A DNA stretch of 64,000 nt from NCBI RefSeq assembly GCF_021390535.1, contig NZ_JAJUXG010000015.1:186001-250000 (forward strand), in the 5' to 3' direction. The translations under genes and the position numbers were made by a program. The DNA comes from Dyadobacter sp. CY312 (GTDB lineage Bacteria > Bacteroidota > Bacteroidia > Cytophagales > Spirosomataceae). Numbering within the stretch: position 1 is the stretch's first letter; each line of letters starts with the position of its first letter. Under the pieces are notes generated by a model, which saw only the letters and a program-made list of their open reading frames with translations, was not told the origin of the DNA and did not search any database. Positions 37,548 through 46,147 of this stretch are shown here, one piece after another.

Positions 37548-37931
37548 ATGTCAAGACAAAACATACTTTCCGGTTCACCCTGGGAAGACAAAATGGGCTA
37601 TTGCCGTGCTGTACGTATCGGCAATATTGTGGAAGTAGCAGGAACAGTTGCTATTGTAGATGGCGAAAAAGTGAAAGCAGATGATGCTTACGCTCAAACT
37701 CATAACATCATTGAACGCATTGCAAAAGTGCTTGAAGATGCCGGTGCAAGCTTGAACGACGTAATTCGCACCCGGATTTTCACCACCAACATGACGCACT
37801 TTGATGATATAGCACGTGCGCATGGAGCATTTTTTAAAGATATAAAACCAACAACAGGTATATATGAGATCAGTGGACTCGTATCCCCGGATTACCTGGT
37901 CGAGATAGAATTTACTGCCGTGCTTGCTTAG
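37548..37931 (+). CDS. RidA family enamine/imine deaminase
   Basis: 127 residues, YjgF/YER057c/UK114 family. It opens with SGSPWEDKMGYCRAVRIGN, has VIRTRIFTTNM with the conserved arginine, and ends YLVEIEFTAV. Members hydrolyse reactive enamines made by PLP enzymes. Some homologues with this N-terminus lack catalytic activity. Probably a single-gene unit between the GMC oxidoreductase and asd. Confidence 0.88.
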   Translation: MSRQNILSGSPWEDKMGYCRAVRIGNIVEVAGTVAIVDGEKVKADDAYAQTHNIIERIAKVLEDAGASLNDVIRTRIFTTNMTHFDDIARAHGAFFKDIKPTTGIYEISGLVSPDYLVEIEFTAVLA

Positions 37932-38129
37932 AGGCTCGCCAGGACGGAAAGATATATACAGAAATAATTGAGTGCGACTTACTTATTCACCGTTGCAGCA
38001 GCGATTAATCCGTCCAAAACAATACTTTTTCTAAATTTCCCCGTAAATTTGCGGCTCTTTTAAGGGTTTCACCCGCGGAAGGAATGTTACAAAATCTTAT
38101 TTAATCATTCATTTAATCTTAATGCAAGA

Positions 38130-39140
38130 ATGAAAATCGCAGTAGTAGGCGCTACCGGCTTGGTAGGCGGCGAAATCCTTAAAGTGCTCGAAGAGCGTAA
38201 TTTCCCGGTAACGGAACTGTTAGCAGTTGCGTCAGAAAGATCTGTTGGTAAGGAAATTACATTCAAGGGTAAACAGATAAAGGTGATCGGGTTCGAAGAC
38301 GCGATAGCAGCTAAGCCAGAAATAGCGATTTTCTCTGCTGGCGGCAGTACTTCTCTTGAACTTGCACCTCGTTTTGCAGAAGCAGGCATTACGGTTATTG
38401 ACAACTCCTCAGCATGGAGAATGGATGCTACGAAAAAACTCGTAGTACCTGAAATCAATGCAAAAACACTTACAAAAGAAGATAAGATCATTGCAAATCC
38501 TAACTGTTCTACGATCCAGATGGTTGTGGTGCTGAATCCTTTGCATGAAAAATATAAGATCAAACGCGTCGTTGTTTCTACATACCAGTCTGTTACAGGT
38601 ACAGGAAAAGCGGCGGTAGACCAATTGTTCTCTGAAAGAGCAGGTGATCACAGTAAAGGAAAAGTTTATCCACACCAGATCGACCTGAATGTGTTGCCGC
38701 ATATAGATGTGTTTCTGGACAACGGCTATACGAAGGAAGAAATGAAAATGACCAACGAAACGAAAAAGATCATGGGTGACGACAGTATTGCTGTAACTGC
38801 TACCACTGTTCGTATTCCTACAATCGGCGGTCACTCAGAAGCGGTAAATATCGAATTTGAGAATGAATTTGATCTGGATGAAGTTCGTCAGATTTTGAGT
38901 GAAGCAGAGGGTGTTATTCTTCAGGACGATCCTAAAAACGCAGTTTATCCAATGCCGCTTACTGCGCATGGCAAAGACGAAACGTTTGTTGGTCGTATAC
39001 GCCGCGACGAATCACAGCCAAAAACGCTTAACCTATGGATTGTAGCTGACAACCTTCGTAAAGGAGCAGCAACCAACACCGTACAGATAGCGGAGTTCCT
39101 ATTGAAGCACGATCTCGTAGGCGTTGCTCAGGAAGCATAA
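38130..39140 (+). CDS. asd: Aspartate-semialdehyde dehydrogenase
   Basis: 336 residues, full length. GATGLVGGEILKVLEERNFP binds NADP; NPNCSTIQMVV carries the catalytic Cys; GGHSEAVNIEFE carries the catalytic His. It makes aspartate semialdehyde for the Lys (and diaminopimelate), Met and Thr branches. A TAAATTTG -7-like box lies at 38044-38051, with no good -33 box. The aspartokinase partner is about 23 kb away. A strong terminator follows. Confidence 0.96.
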   Translation: MKIAVVGATGLVGGEILKVLEERNFPVTELLAVASERSVGKEITFKGKQIKVIGFEDAIAAKPEIAIFSAGGSTSLELAPRFAEAGITVIDNSSAWRMDATKKLVVPEINAKTLTKEDKIIANPNCSTIQMVVVLNPLHEKYKIKRVVVSTYQSVTGTGKAAVDQLFSERAGDHSKGKVYPHQIDLNVLPHIDVFLDNGYTKEEMKMTNETKKIMGDDSIAVTATTVRIPTIGGHSEAVNIEFENEFDLDEVRQILSEAEGVILQDDPKNAVYPMPLTAHGKDETFVGRIRRDESQPKTLNLWIVADNLRKGAATNTVQIAEFLLKHDLVGVAQEA

Positions 39141-39164
39141 TTAGCGCATTGATAATATTAATAA

Positions 39165-39204
39165 ACGAAAAAGAGCTCCTGTTGAAGAAGCTCTTTTTCG
39201 TTTT
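39165..39204 (+). terminator. Terminator of asd
   Basis: 12-bp stem built from CGAAAAAGAGCT (from 39166) and AGCTCTTTTTCG (39189-39200), followed by TTTT. The A-rich left arm could also stop minus-strand transcripts. Confidence 0.85.
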
Positions 39205-39244
39205 ATATGCCTTAGTTTTTTGGTGCAGACAGGGAATAGTAGCA

Positions 39245-39309
39245 CGTCAGCCCAATAACTTACCGAAGATAGATAGAATTACAAATGCTCAAAATTTATC
39301 CGTCAGCCC
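39245..39309. repeat. Direct repeat CGTCAGCCC beside the DUF4262 unit
   Basis: CGTCAGCCC occurs at 39245-39253 and at 39301-39309, in the same orientation. The second copy abuts the hairpin at the 3' side of the DUF4262 gene. Read on the minus strand the word is GGGCTGACG. Confidence 0.6.
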
Positions 39310-39334
39310 TGCTTGCGCAAACCCCTGCAAGCAG
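39309..39334. repeat. GC-rich hairpin at the 3' end of the DUF4262 gene
   Basis: CTGCTTGC (39309-39316) and GCAAGCAG (39327-39334) form a perfect 8-bp stem with a 10-nt loop. No T-run on either side, so it is not an obvious terminator. It overlaps the left inverted repeat. Confidence 0.7.
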
Positions 39335-39341
39335 CAGCCGT
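39329..39341. repeat. Left inverted repeat of the DUF4262 unit
   Basis: AAGCAGCAGCCGT. Its last base is the first base of the stop codon of the DUF4262 gene on the minus strand. It pairs with the right repeat at 40091-40103 at 12 of 13 bases. Confidence 0.7.
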
Positions 39342-40090
39342 TACTCGTCGTCGTTCTGCGTTGTTGCCCGTATCCATTCCGAACCTATAAATTCTCTTTC
39401 TGCTTCTTCGCCATAGTCAAGGTCGAAAAGTTCATTTAGAGTTTTGTCCCTTAAAGTCATCTGTTCTAATGCAACAAGCTTAATGTCGTCTGGCATTTGA
39501 TCGCCTGTCAAAAATTGCCAATCTCCATCTTCGTCATGAACTACACGAAGAATTGGTTTGTCAAGTTCTAACCATTGTCTGGTTGTAAATATGCCTAAGT
39601 TTTTCGCTTCTCTAAACTTAAAATCTATATTTCTGTCAAGCAGCGGCTGTCGATATTTTAATTCCTCTTCAAAGTCATTATCCCAAGGAAATCTATTGTT
39701 TCTGTCTGTCCAAACAAATTGCAATGCTGGAAATCGGTCAGAGTTATAAAAATTAATTGCCGCACCAAAATAATGACTGAAATAACTTGGGTCAACATTT
39801 AAAAATTTCGTGTCAGAGTTGTCGAAAAAGTCGTCATAGTTTTTATTCGTGGTTATTATTTGTCCTTGCTTTACAAGTTCGGCAACGTCATTGATGAGTG
39901 CATGTAAATTTTTTGTCGTAAGTCCGAAACAAATAATTTCAGGATGCTTAAAAGTCTTCCAAAGTCCGATTGAATATGCAAACGCTGGCAGATATTCTGT
40001 CGCGCCAAGAATAATAACTGTTAAGCCATATTTTTCAATATTACTTTTAGTTTGGTCGTCATGTCGGCAATTATGAGCTTGGTCTGTCAT
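39341..40090 (-). CDS. DUF4262 domain protein, probably acquired
   Basis: 249 residues. The N-terminal 150 residues (IEKYGLTVIILGATEYLP, AFAYSIGLWKTFKHPEI, FGLTTKNLHALINDVAELV) match the DUF4262 family of unknown function. The C-terminal part (from about 160) contains a second region, VVHDEDGDWQFLTGDQ, common in this group. No signal peptide. It is AT-richer by eye than its neighbours, is inserted between asd and nuoD, and is exactly bounded by inverted repeats that touch both its start and stop codons. Such genes are often mobile. Function unknown. Confidence 0.8.
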   Translation of the reverse strand: MTDQAHNCRHDDQTKSNIEKYGLTVIILGATEYLPAFAYSIGLWKTFKHPEIICFGLTTKNLHALINDVAELVKQGQIITTNKNYDDFFDNSDTKFLNVDPSYFSHYFGAAINFYNSDRFPALQFVWTDRNNRFPWDNDFEEELKYRQPLLDRNIDFKFREAKNLGIFTTRQWLELDKPILRVVHDEDGDWQFLTGDQMPDDIKLVALEQMTLRDKTLNELFDLDYGEEAEREFIGSEWIRATTQNDDE

Positions 40091-40103
40091 ACGGTTGCTG
40101 CTT
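40091..40103. repeat. Right inverted repeat of the DUF4262 unit
   Basis: ACGGTTGCTGCTT directly abuts the ATG of the DUF4262 gene (minus strand). The reverse complement of the left repeat is ACGGCTGCTGCTT. Confidence 0.7.
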
Positions 40104-40133
40104 ACTTTTCATTTCAATTCTTCACCAAATCCC

Positions 40134-40163
40134 GTTCAGACCGCCTTTTGGGCGTTCAGACCG
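40134..40163. repeat. Direct repeat between nuoD and the DUF4262 unit
   Basis: GTTCAGACCG at 40134-40143 and 40154-40163, separated by CCTTTTGGGC, in the 75-nt spacer. Confidence 0.6.
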
Positions 40164-40165
40164 GG

Positions 40166-41383
40166 CTACCGGTCCACCTCACCCATCACAACATCTATTG
40201 AGCCAATAATGGCGACTAAATCTGCCAGCAACGCACCTTTCGACATTTCTCCGATCACCGACAAATTGTTAAAAGAACACGCTCTGGCTTTGCAGCGAAC
40301 CGGAATATCTGAACGACCATCTGTTCTGAAGAAAAACCCAAGTTCCCCTTTCGGATTCTCGGCACGGACATAAAAATCCATGGCTTTCGGTCTTATCTTC
40401 TTGGGAACCAATGCCTGTGGGTCAAAGTCTGACGTTCTTTTATGTTCCTTTGTCAGCTTTTCCAGGCTTTGTTCAATAATTTTAATCGATTCCCAGCATT
40501 CTGCCACACGTACCCAGGTTCTGTCCCAGCTGTCGCCCACCGTTCCCATTTTACCTTCACCAATGGGGATATCAAAATCAAGTTCAGGATATACGGAATA
40601 TCCGTCAACCCTCCTCAGATCATACCGTAACCCGGAAGCCCGAAGCATAGGTCCGGTGCAGCCATAGTTAATGGCAACCGGCAAAGGTAAAACACCCACG
40701 TTGATGGTTCGTTCTACAAAAATTTTATTATCAATAACGAGCTGCTGAAGTTCAATAAGTTTGGGTTTCAGATATTTGATAAACTCACTGCAACGTTCTT
40801 CAAACCCAACCGGCAGATCATAAAAAAGACCGCCAATCCAGATGTAGTTGTACAGCATTCTGGCTCCACAAACCCATTCCAGCAATCTCAATATCTGCTC
40901 TCTGTCACGCATCATCCATAGAAATGGTGTATATGCACCGATATCCATTGCGTACGTCCCCAGGGCGACAAAATGTGAAGCAAGACGGTTCAATTCTGCA
41001 ACCACAACACGGATGTATTCTACACGCTTTGGAATATCATTTTCAATACCCAGCATGCGCTCCACACCCATTACATAAGCATGTTCCGAATTCATGGCAG
41101 CGACATAGTCCAGGCGATCCACGTAAGGAATGATCTGGTTAAAAGGTAATGCTTCGGCATGTTTCTCAAAACACCTGTGCAAGTAACCCAAATGCGGAAC
41201 CACATCAACTACGACCTCTCCGTCAGTAACTACTTCAAGCCTTAAAACTCCATGTGTAGATGGGTGCTGTGGTCCCATATTCAAAACCATCTCTTCTGTA
41301 CGAAGAGTTTCGGAATTGTATTTCGTCGGGGCCGAAACCGCTAAATATTCCTTTTTATATTCGTACTGAATGGCATTGCTCAT
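40166..41383 (-). CDS. nuoD: NADH-quinone oxidoreductase subunit D
   Basis: 405 residues, full length for the 49-kDa subunit. [16 protein letters not shown] near the N-terminus, [12 protein letters not shown], and [11 protein letters not shown]-like [13 protein letters not shown] and [11 protein letters not shown] are typical. It forms part of the quinone chamber of Complex I. It is not next to any other nuo gene: nuoKLMN lies 27 kb away on the other strand, and its upstream neighbour, 32 nt away, is a GHL10 lipoprotein gene. It is monofunctional, with no fused NuoC. Confidence 0.94.
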   Translation of the reverse strand: MSNAIQYEYKKEYLAVSAPTKYNSETLRTEEMVLNMGPQHPSTHGVLRLEVVTDGEVVVDVVPHLGYLHRCFEKHAEALPFNQIIPYVDRLDYVAAMNSEHAYVMGVERMLGIENDIPKRVEYIRVVVAELNRLASHFVALGTYAMDIGAYTPFLWMMRDREQILRLLEWVCGARMLYNYIWIGGLFYDLPVGFEERCSEFIKYLKPKLIELQQLVIDNKIFVERTINVGVLPLPVAINYGCTGPMLRASGLRYDLRRVDGYSVYPELDFDIPIGEGKMGTVGDSWDRTWVRVAECWESIKIIEQSLEKLTKEHKRTSDFDPQALVPKKIRPKAMDFYVRAENPKGELGFFFRTDGRSDIPVRCKARACSFNNLSVIGEMSKGALLADLVAIIGSIDVVMGEVDR

Positions 41384-41415
41384 ATCGGGAGAGATCTGAA
41401 TCTATGATAACGTTG

Positions 41416-42984
41416 CTAAAATCTAACGAGTTTTTGTTCCTGCACTTCCACACGAAGTGGTCCGATTGGACGGCTTTCGTTATGCAACCGGTCTACGGAT
41501 GTAATGTAATAAACGTATCGCTGTCCCGGCCGAACGGTTTTATCCACGAAACGCTCTCCTTCGTAACACATACCGATAATCCGTCTGGGATCATAAGCGG
41601 TGGCCTTTTCGTCGGGTTCAAAGCGGTAGATGACATAATAACTGGCACCGTCTCCGTCTTGTGCCGGATCTGGCTTCTCCCAGAATAATTCCAGTGCATT
41701 GGTGAGCAGCGTAGCTTTCAGACTTTTAGGAGAAAGTGGCGGAATGTTATCTTTCCAGGGCATAGTCGGAACCAGTGCCGGATAGTGAAACAGATCCTGG
41801 CGGAGCGAATCTACAAACCCTAAGCTATTATTTTTTAAGGAGCGAGAACTAAAGAAAATAGCCCCATCCGTCTCATTTCCCCTCAAATACCTGATCTGAT
41901 TCGGAATCTCTTTCGGATTGGCCCAGTTGGTATCCTTTTCTTTGTATCCAACACGATATGCGCCCATTCCAACATATATATGGCGTCCATAACTATTGTC
42001 GGTCCACCAGTCTACGAGATTCTTATATGGCACTCTTCCAAACCCGGATGAAAAATAAACTTGCGGGGCAATGTAATCAACCCAACCTTCTTTAATCCAT
42101 TTTCTGCTGTCCGCATAAAGATCATCATAGGATGCAAGAGCTCCGTAGGTTTTAGACCCTTCCTGATCTGTTCCTTTATTACGCCACACTCCGCAAGGGC
42201 TGATCCCAAATTTAAGGCGCGGGTTAACCTCTTCCAGTGCGTCGTGTATTTGCTTCACCAGCAGATCAATATTATTTCTTCTCCAATCAGCCTTATTAGT
42301 AAAACCCCTTCCATATTTCCTGAAAGATGCTTCATCCTGAACAACCTGCCCCGGAACTATATATGGATAAAAATAGTCGTCGAAATGAATGCCGTCAACA
42401 TTGTAATTTTTGGCAACGTTTACGGTGATCTGAGTGATAAAATCTCTTACTTCCGGAATACCAAAGTCAAAAAGTTTGTACCCGTCATAATTCAATATCC
42501 ATTCCGGATGTGTGTAGCTTATATTGTCTGTAGAAACACTCGTTGAAGACTTATGAACCAGCCGGTTCAGATTCAGCCAGGCATGAAATTCAAGCCCTCT
42601 TTGATGCGCTTCCTTGATCATGAACTCCATCGGATCCCAAAAAGGCTCCGGTCTTCTGCCTTGCCTGCCGGTGAGCCATTCTGACCAGGGTTCAGGACTT
42701 TTGGCATAAAATGCATCTCCGGCAGCCCTAACCTGAACAAAAACAGCATTCATCCCTACCCTCTTGTGAAAGTCCAGCAAATTTGAAAACTCTTGTCTCT
42801 GCGCCTCGGGCACAAGATTTTTACTGCTTGGCCAGTCTATATTATCAACAGTGGCAATCCATACCGCTCTGAATTCTCTTTTAGGGGGTAATATAATTTC
42901 CGTTTCAGTGCTTTGGGCCACACAGCCTGTCAGCAAAAAAAAGTCAAGTAAAAGAAAAAGCGTAACTACTTTAATTTTTTTCAC
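41416..42984 (-). CDS. Glycoside hydrolase-like (GHL10) lipoprotein
   Basis: 522 residues if started at GTG 42984, which puts KKIKVVTLFLLLDFFLLTGC at the N-terminus: a lipoprotein signal with Cys21. The longer start at ATG 43065 would add 27 residues ahead of it. The GHL10 TIM-barrel domain (about 35-360) begins PKREFRAVWIATVDNIDW and contains GMNAVFVQVRAAGDAFY and HQRGLEFHAWLNLNR. A C-terminal FN3-like domain (about 415-515) follows. Members act on carbohydrates of unknown identity at the cell envelope. Same strand as nuoD, 32 nt upstream. Confidence 0.88.
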   Translation of the reverse strand: MKKIKVVTLFLLLDFFLLTGCVAQSTETEIILPPKREFRAVWIATVDNIDWPSSKNLVPEAQRQEFSNLLDFHKRVGMNAVFVQVRAAGDAFYAKSPEPWSEWLTGRQGRRPEPFWDPMEFMIKEAHQRGLEFHAWLNLNRLVHKSSTSVSTDNISYTHPEWILNYDGYKLFDFGIPEVRDFITQITVNVAKNYNVDGIHFDDYFYPYIVPGQVVQDEASFRKYGRGFTNKADWRRNNIDLLVKQIHDALEEVNPRLKFGISPCGVWRNKGTDQEGSKTYGALASYDDLYADSRKWIKEGWVDYIAPQVYFSSGFGRVPYKNLVDWWTDNSYGRHIYVGMGAYRVGYKEKDTNWANPKEIPNQIRYLRGNETDGAIFFSSRSLKNNSLGFVDSLRQDLFHYPALVPTMPWKDNIPPLSPKSLKATLLTNALELFWEKPDPAQDGDGASYYVIYRFEPDEKATAYDPRRIIGMCYEGERFVDKTVRPGQRYVYYITSVDRLHNESRPIGPLRVEVQEQKLVRF

Positions 42985-43311
42985 TATAAAACGTATGCAA
43001 AATGTTATTCTGATCAAAGTAACGTAATTTGGAACAAAGTTAGCCGAGAACTGCCTTAAATCCATCCATATGTTCCGGGTTTAGTTCGAGGGTACACAAC
43101 ATCCGCCAAAGTTTTTATTCTTGACTTAGTTATATTTCTGAGGTTTTGTTTTTATGAAGAACCATAAAAAACTGAATAATCACGAACTGAATAGTTGTTA
43201 TTATGAATAATTTTTCTTGATATTTATTGTGTAATTACAAGGATTTTTTGTGACTTAACCGAGCCGTTAAGAATTAAATTTACCGCATAACGCTAAAAAC
43301 TACATCCCGTA

Positions 43312-45126
43312 TTGGAACCATTTGTCAAAACCACTAAGAATAATGTCCTTTTTGAAATAGCCTGGGAGGTTTGTAATCAGGTAGGAGGAATTTATACTGT
43401 AATAAGAACGAAGGTACCAGCAATGGTAGAAAAGTGGGAAGATAACTACTTGTTACTTGGTCCTTATTTTGAGAAGAAAGCTTCATCAGAATTTGAAGAG
43501 ATAACAGATATGGACAGCTCTCCAGCTGGCCGTACTGTGAAAAGACTACGCGAGATGGGCTACGTGGTTCACTACGGTTACTGGCTGGTAACGGGTAAGC
43601 CGCGGGTTGTGCTTTTTGATCTGGAAAGTATCAACTATGAGCTGGATACAATTAAATTCAACCTGTGGGAGCGCAATCGCATTCCAACCATTAATGTTGA
43701 ACATCTGGTAAATCAGACCCTGTGTTTTGGTGAACTGGCACGTATTTTCCTGAAAGAATATGCTGAGGACAATGCGAAACGTGAAGAAATTTATGCTCAG
43801 TTCCATGAATGGATGGCAAGCAGTGGGCTACCCGATCTGAAAAGAGAAAATGTCAAGATCGCTACAACCTTCACTACCCACGCCACCATGCTTGGCCGAT
43901 ACCTGGCACAAAATGTAAGCGGATTCTATAACAAACTTCCGTTTTTCGATTGGGAGCAGGAGGCAAAAAATTATGGAATTGTAGCACAATGCTCTATTGA
44001 ACGCCAGGCAGCACTGAGTGCGCACGTTCTGACAACTGTAAGTGATGTGACGGCAAGAGAATGTGAAGTATTTTTGGGAAGAATGCCTGATCTCGTTACA
44101 CCAAACGGCCTCAATGTAGTACGTTTCCAGGCCGTGCACGAGTTTCAGAACCTCCATTTAAAGTACAAAGAACGAATTCACGATTTTGTACTCGGACACT
44201 TTTTCCCAAGCTACTCTTTCGATCTTGATAAAACGCTTTATTTCTTCACATCGGGACGATATGAATACAGTAACAAAGGTTATGATTTAACCCTGGAAGC
44301 ACTCGCCCGGCTGAATTGGAAAATGGTTCAGGCCAATATGGACACAACGGTTGTGATGTTCATTGTTACGAAGCAGCCATATCATTCCATTAATCCGGAC
44401 GTGTTACAGTCAAGAGCTGTTTTAAATGAATTGCAGGAAACCTGTACTGCCATTGAAAAGGAAGTTGGGGAGAAATTATTCCTTGCTACCGCCTCAGGTA
44501 CGGATCATAAAATGCCTGACCTCAATAATTTTGTTGATGAATATTGGCGTCTGCGTTTGCGCAGAACCATTCAAACATGGAAAACGGATAAACTTCCTGC
44601 CTTCGTAACACATGATTTGAAAGAAGAGGACGGCATCACTGACTTCTGCAAAAAGGCCAATCTGGTAAACAATGAAAGAGATCGTGTGAAGATTGTCTAT
44701 CACCCTGATTTCATTTCTTCAACCAATCCGCTTTTCGGGTTAGATTATGGCCAGTTTGTACGCGGATGCCATTTGGGTGTGTTCCCAAGTTACTACGAAC
44801 CGTGGGGATACACACCACTGGAATGTGTGGTGCGAGGTGTTCCTACCGTAACCAGTGACCTTTCCGGGTTTGGGGATTACATCATGCAAATCATGCGTGA
44901 CTACGAAAACCGGGGTATATATGTGATCAACAGGAAATCGCAGACTTACACGCAGGCAGCTGATCAAATGGCCGATATTTTATTCAAGTTCGTCAAAATG
45001 CAGCGCCGTGACCGTATTATGCAGCGTAACCGCGTCGAAAATATTTCGGATGTGTTCGACTGGATGAACCTTAGATCGTATTACGATACAGCTCACGATC
45101 TGGCAGCAAAGCGACGCAAGCCTTAA
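43312..45126 (+). CDS. Glycogen synthase, GT3 family (eukaryote-like)
   Basis: 604 residues. It starts with TTG at 43312: an in-frame TAA lies 18 nt upstream, no ATG is usable, and the required NTD signature FEIAWEVCNQVGGIYTVI begins about 13 residues later. The C-terminal FPSYYEPWGYTPLECVVRG (about 495-513) is the GT-B donor-binding motif. The family is the GSY-type (GT3) used by eukaryotes and Bacteroidota, unlike the GT5 GlgA of most bacteria. It likely uses UDP-glucose. No glgB or glgP is adjacent. A very strong terminator follows. Confidence 0.93.
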   Translation: MEPFVKTTKNNVLFEIAWEVCNQVGGIYTVIRTKVPAMVEKWEDNYLLLGPYFEKKASSEFEEITDMDSSPAGRTVKRLREMGYVVHYGYWLVTGKPRVVLFDLESINYELDTIKFNLWERNRIPTINVEHLVNQTLCFGELARIFLKEYAEDNAKREEIYAQFHEWMASSGLPDLKRENVKIATTFTTHATMLGRYLAQNVSGFYNKLPFFDWEQEAKNYGIVAQCSIERQAALSAHVLTTVSDVTARECEVFLGRMPDLVTPNGLNVVRFQAVHEFQNLHLKYKERIHDFVLGHFFPSYSFDLDKTLYFFTSGRYEYSNKGYDLTLEALARLNWKMVQANMDTTVVMFIVTKQPYHSINPDVLQSRAVLNELQETCTAIEKEVGEKLFLATASGTDHKMPDLNNFVDEYWRLRLRRTIQTWKTDKLPAFVTHDLKEEDGITDFCKKANLVNNERDRVKIVYHPDFISSTNPLFGLDYGQFVRGCHLGVFPSYYEPWGYTPLECVVRGVPTVTSDLSGFGDYIMQIMRDYENRGIYVINRKSQTYTQAADQMADILFKFVKMQRRDRIMQRNRVENISDVFDWMNLRSYYDTAHDLAAKRRKP

Positions 45127-45143
45127 ACAATAAAGTTGTTAAT

Positions 45144-45187
45144 AACGCCCACAAATACTAAATAAACTGTATTTGTGGGCGTTTCTG
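45144..45187 (+). terminator. Terminator of the glycogen synthase gene
   Basis: A perfect 15-bp stem AACGCCCACAAATAC / GTATTTGTGGGCGTT (45144-45158, 45169-45183) with a short T-rich tail. Confidence 0.88.
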
Positions 45188-45249
45188 TTGTTGAATTACT
45201 AAAAATTTTCAACACCTTCACGCCGGTTTATTTTTTATAACAATTTCCA

Positions 45250-46083
45250 ATGAATTACGTAGAATTAGAAATACATGCAGACTCCGATTTTTCGGAAATA
45301 TTGATGGCAGAGCTTGGTGAAGCTGGTTTTGAATCTTTCGTGGAAACGGATGAGGGCTTGCTTGCTTACATACAAGAAGAGGATTTTGATGAAGCAAAAA
45401 TTTCAGAGATCGTAAACAAGTATCAGGATCTTACACCCATAACTACCGCTTGGAAATCACTGGAAAGAAAAAACTGGAATGAGGAATGGGAAAAGAGCTA
45501 CGCGCCTATTGAAGTGGGAAACAGAATCCGCGTCCGCGCAACATTCCACGAGCCGAACCCGACCTTTCAGTATGACTTACTTATCCAGCCCAAAATGTCG
45601 TTTGGAACGGGGCATCACGAAACAACCTGGCTGGTGATGAACGAACAACTCAGCCTTCCGCACGTTGGATTATCCATTATGGATGTAGGCTGTGGAACCG
45701 GGATTCTGGCTATTTTGGCGTACAAGCTTGGAGCAACCAATCTTTTAGGATTTGATATTGACGAATGGGCGGTTGAAAATACGCAGGAAAACTTTGCGAT
45801 GAATAACTTGCCAGCGGAAGCAGAGGTGTTTCAGGGCACCATTGATGGCGTTTCTTCCGAATTGCGCTTCGGCGGTATTCTTGCAAATATCAACAGGAAT
45901 ATTTTGTTGGCAGAAATCCCTAAATACGTTTCGCATCTTGAAGCTGGTGGCTGGCTTGTCACAAGTGGATTCTATGAGACCGATCAGGCTGATATTGAAC
46001 GTTGTGCAGAAGAAAATGGATTAAAAAAAATCCGATCGAATACACGGAACCAGTGGGCAACCGTTGTATTTGAAAAGATATAA
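45250..46083 (+). CDS. prmA: Ribosomal protein L11 methyltransferase
   Basis: 277 residues. N-terminal ferredoxin-like substrate-binding region (about 1-90), then the SAM-dependent methyltransferase domain with MDVGCGTGILAILAYKLGA (about 145-162), PKMSFGTGHHETTWLVM and ANINRNILLAEIP. It trimethylates ribosomal protein L11. Followed 64 nt later by the giant secreted protein gene on the same strand. Confidence 0.94.
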   Translation: MNYVELEIHADSDFSEILMAELGEAGFESFVETDEGLLAYIQEEDFDEAKISEIVNKYQDLTPITTAWKSLERKNWNEEWEKSYAPIEVGNRIRVRATFHEPNPTFQYDLLIQPKMSFGTGHHETTWLVMNEQLSLPHVGLSIMDVGCGTGILAILAYKLGATNLLGFDIDEWAVENTQENFAMNNLPAEAEVFQGTIDGVSSELRFGGILANINRNILLAEIPKYVSHLEAGGWLVTSGFYETDQADIERCAEENGLKKIRSNTRNQWATVVFEKI

Positions 46084-46147
46084 ACGGACTTCCCTAGCAT
46101 TCTGACCCAGGACCGAACGGAGTCTCTTGAAAAGTACTTGATAACAC

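Noticed and set aside
39329-40103. Classical insertion sequence around the DUF4262 gene
   Set aside because: Inverted repeats are present, but there is no transposase and no target-site duplication next to the repeats (CCTGC versus ACTTT).
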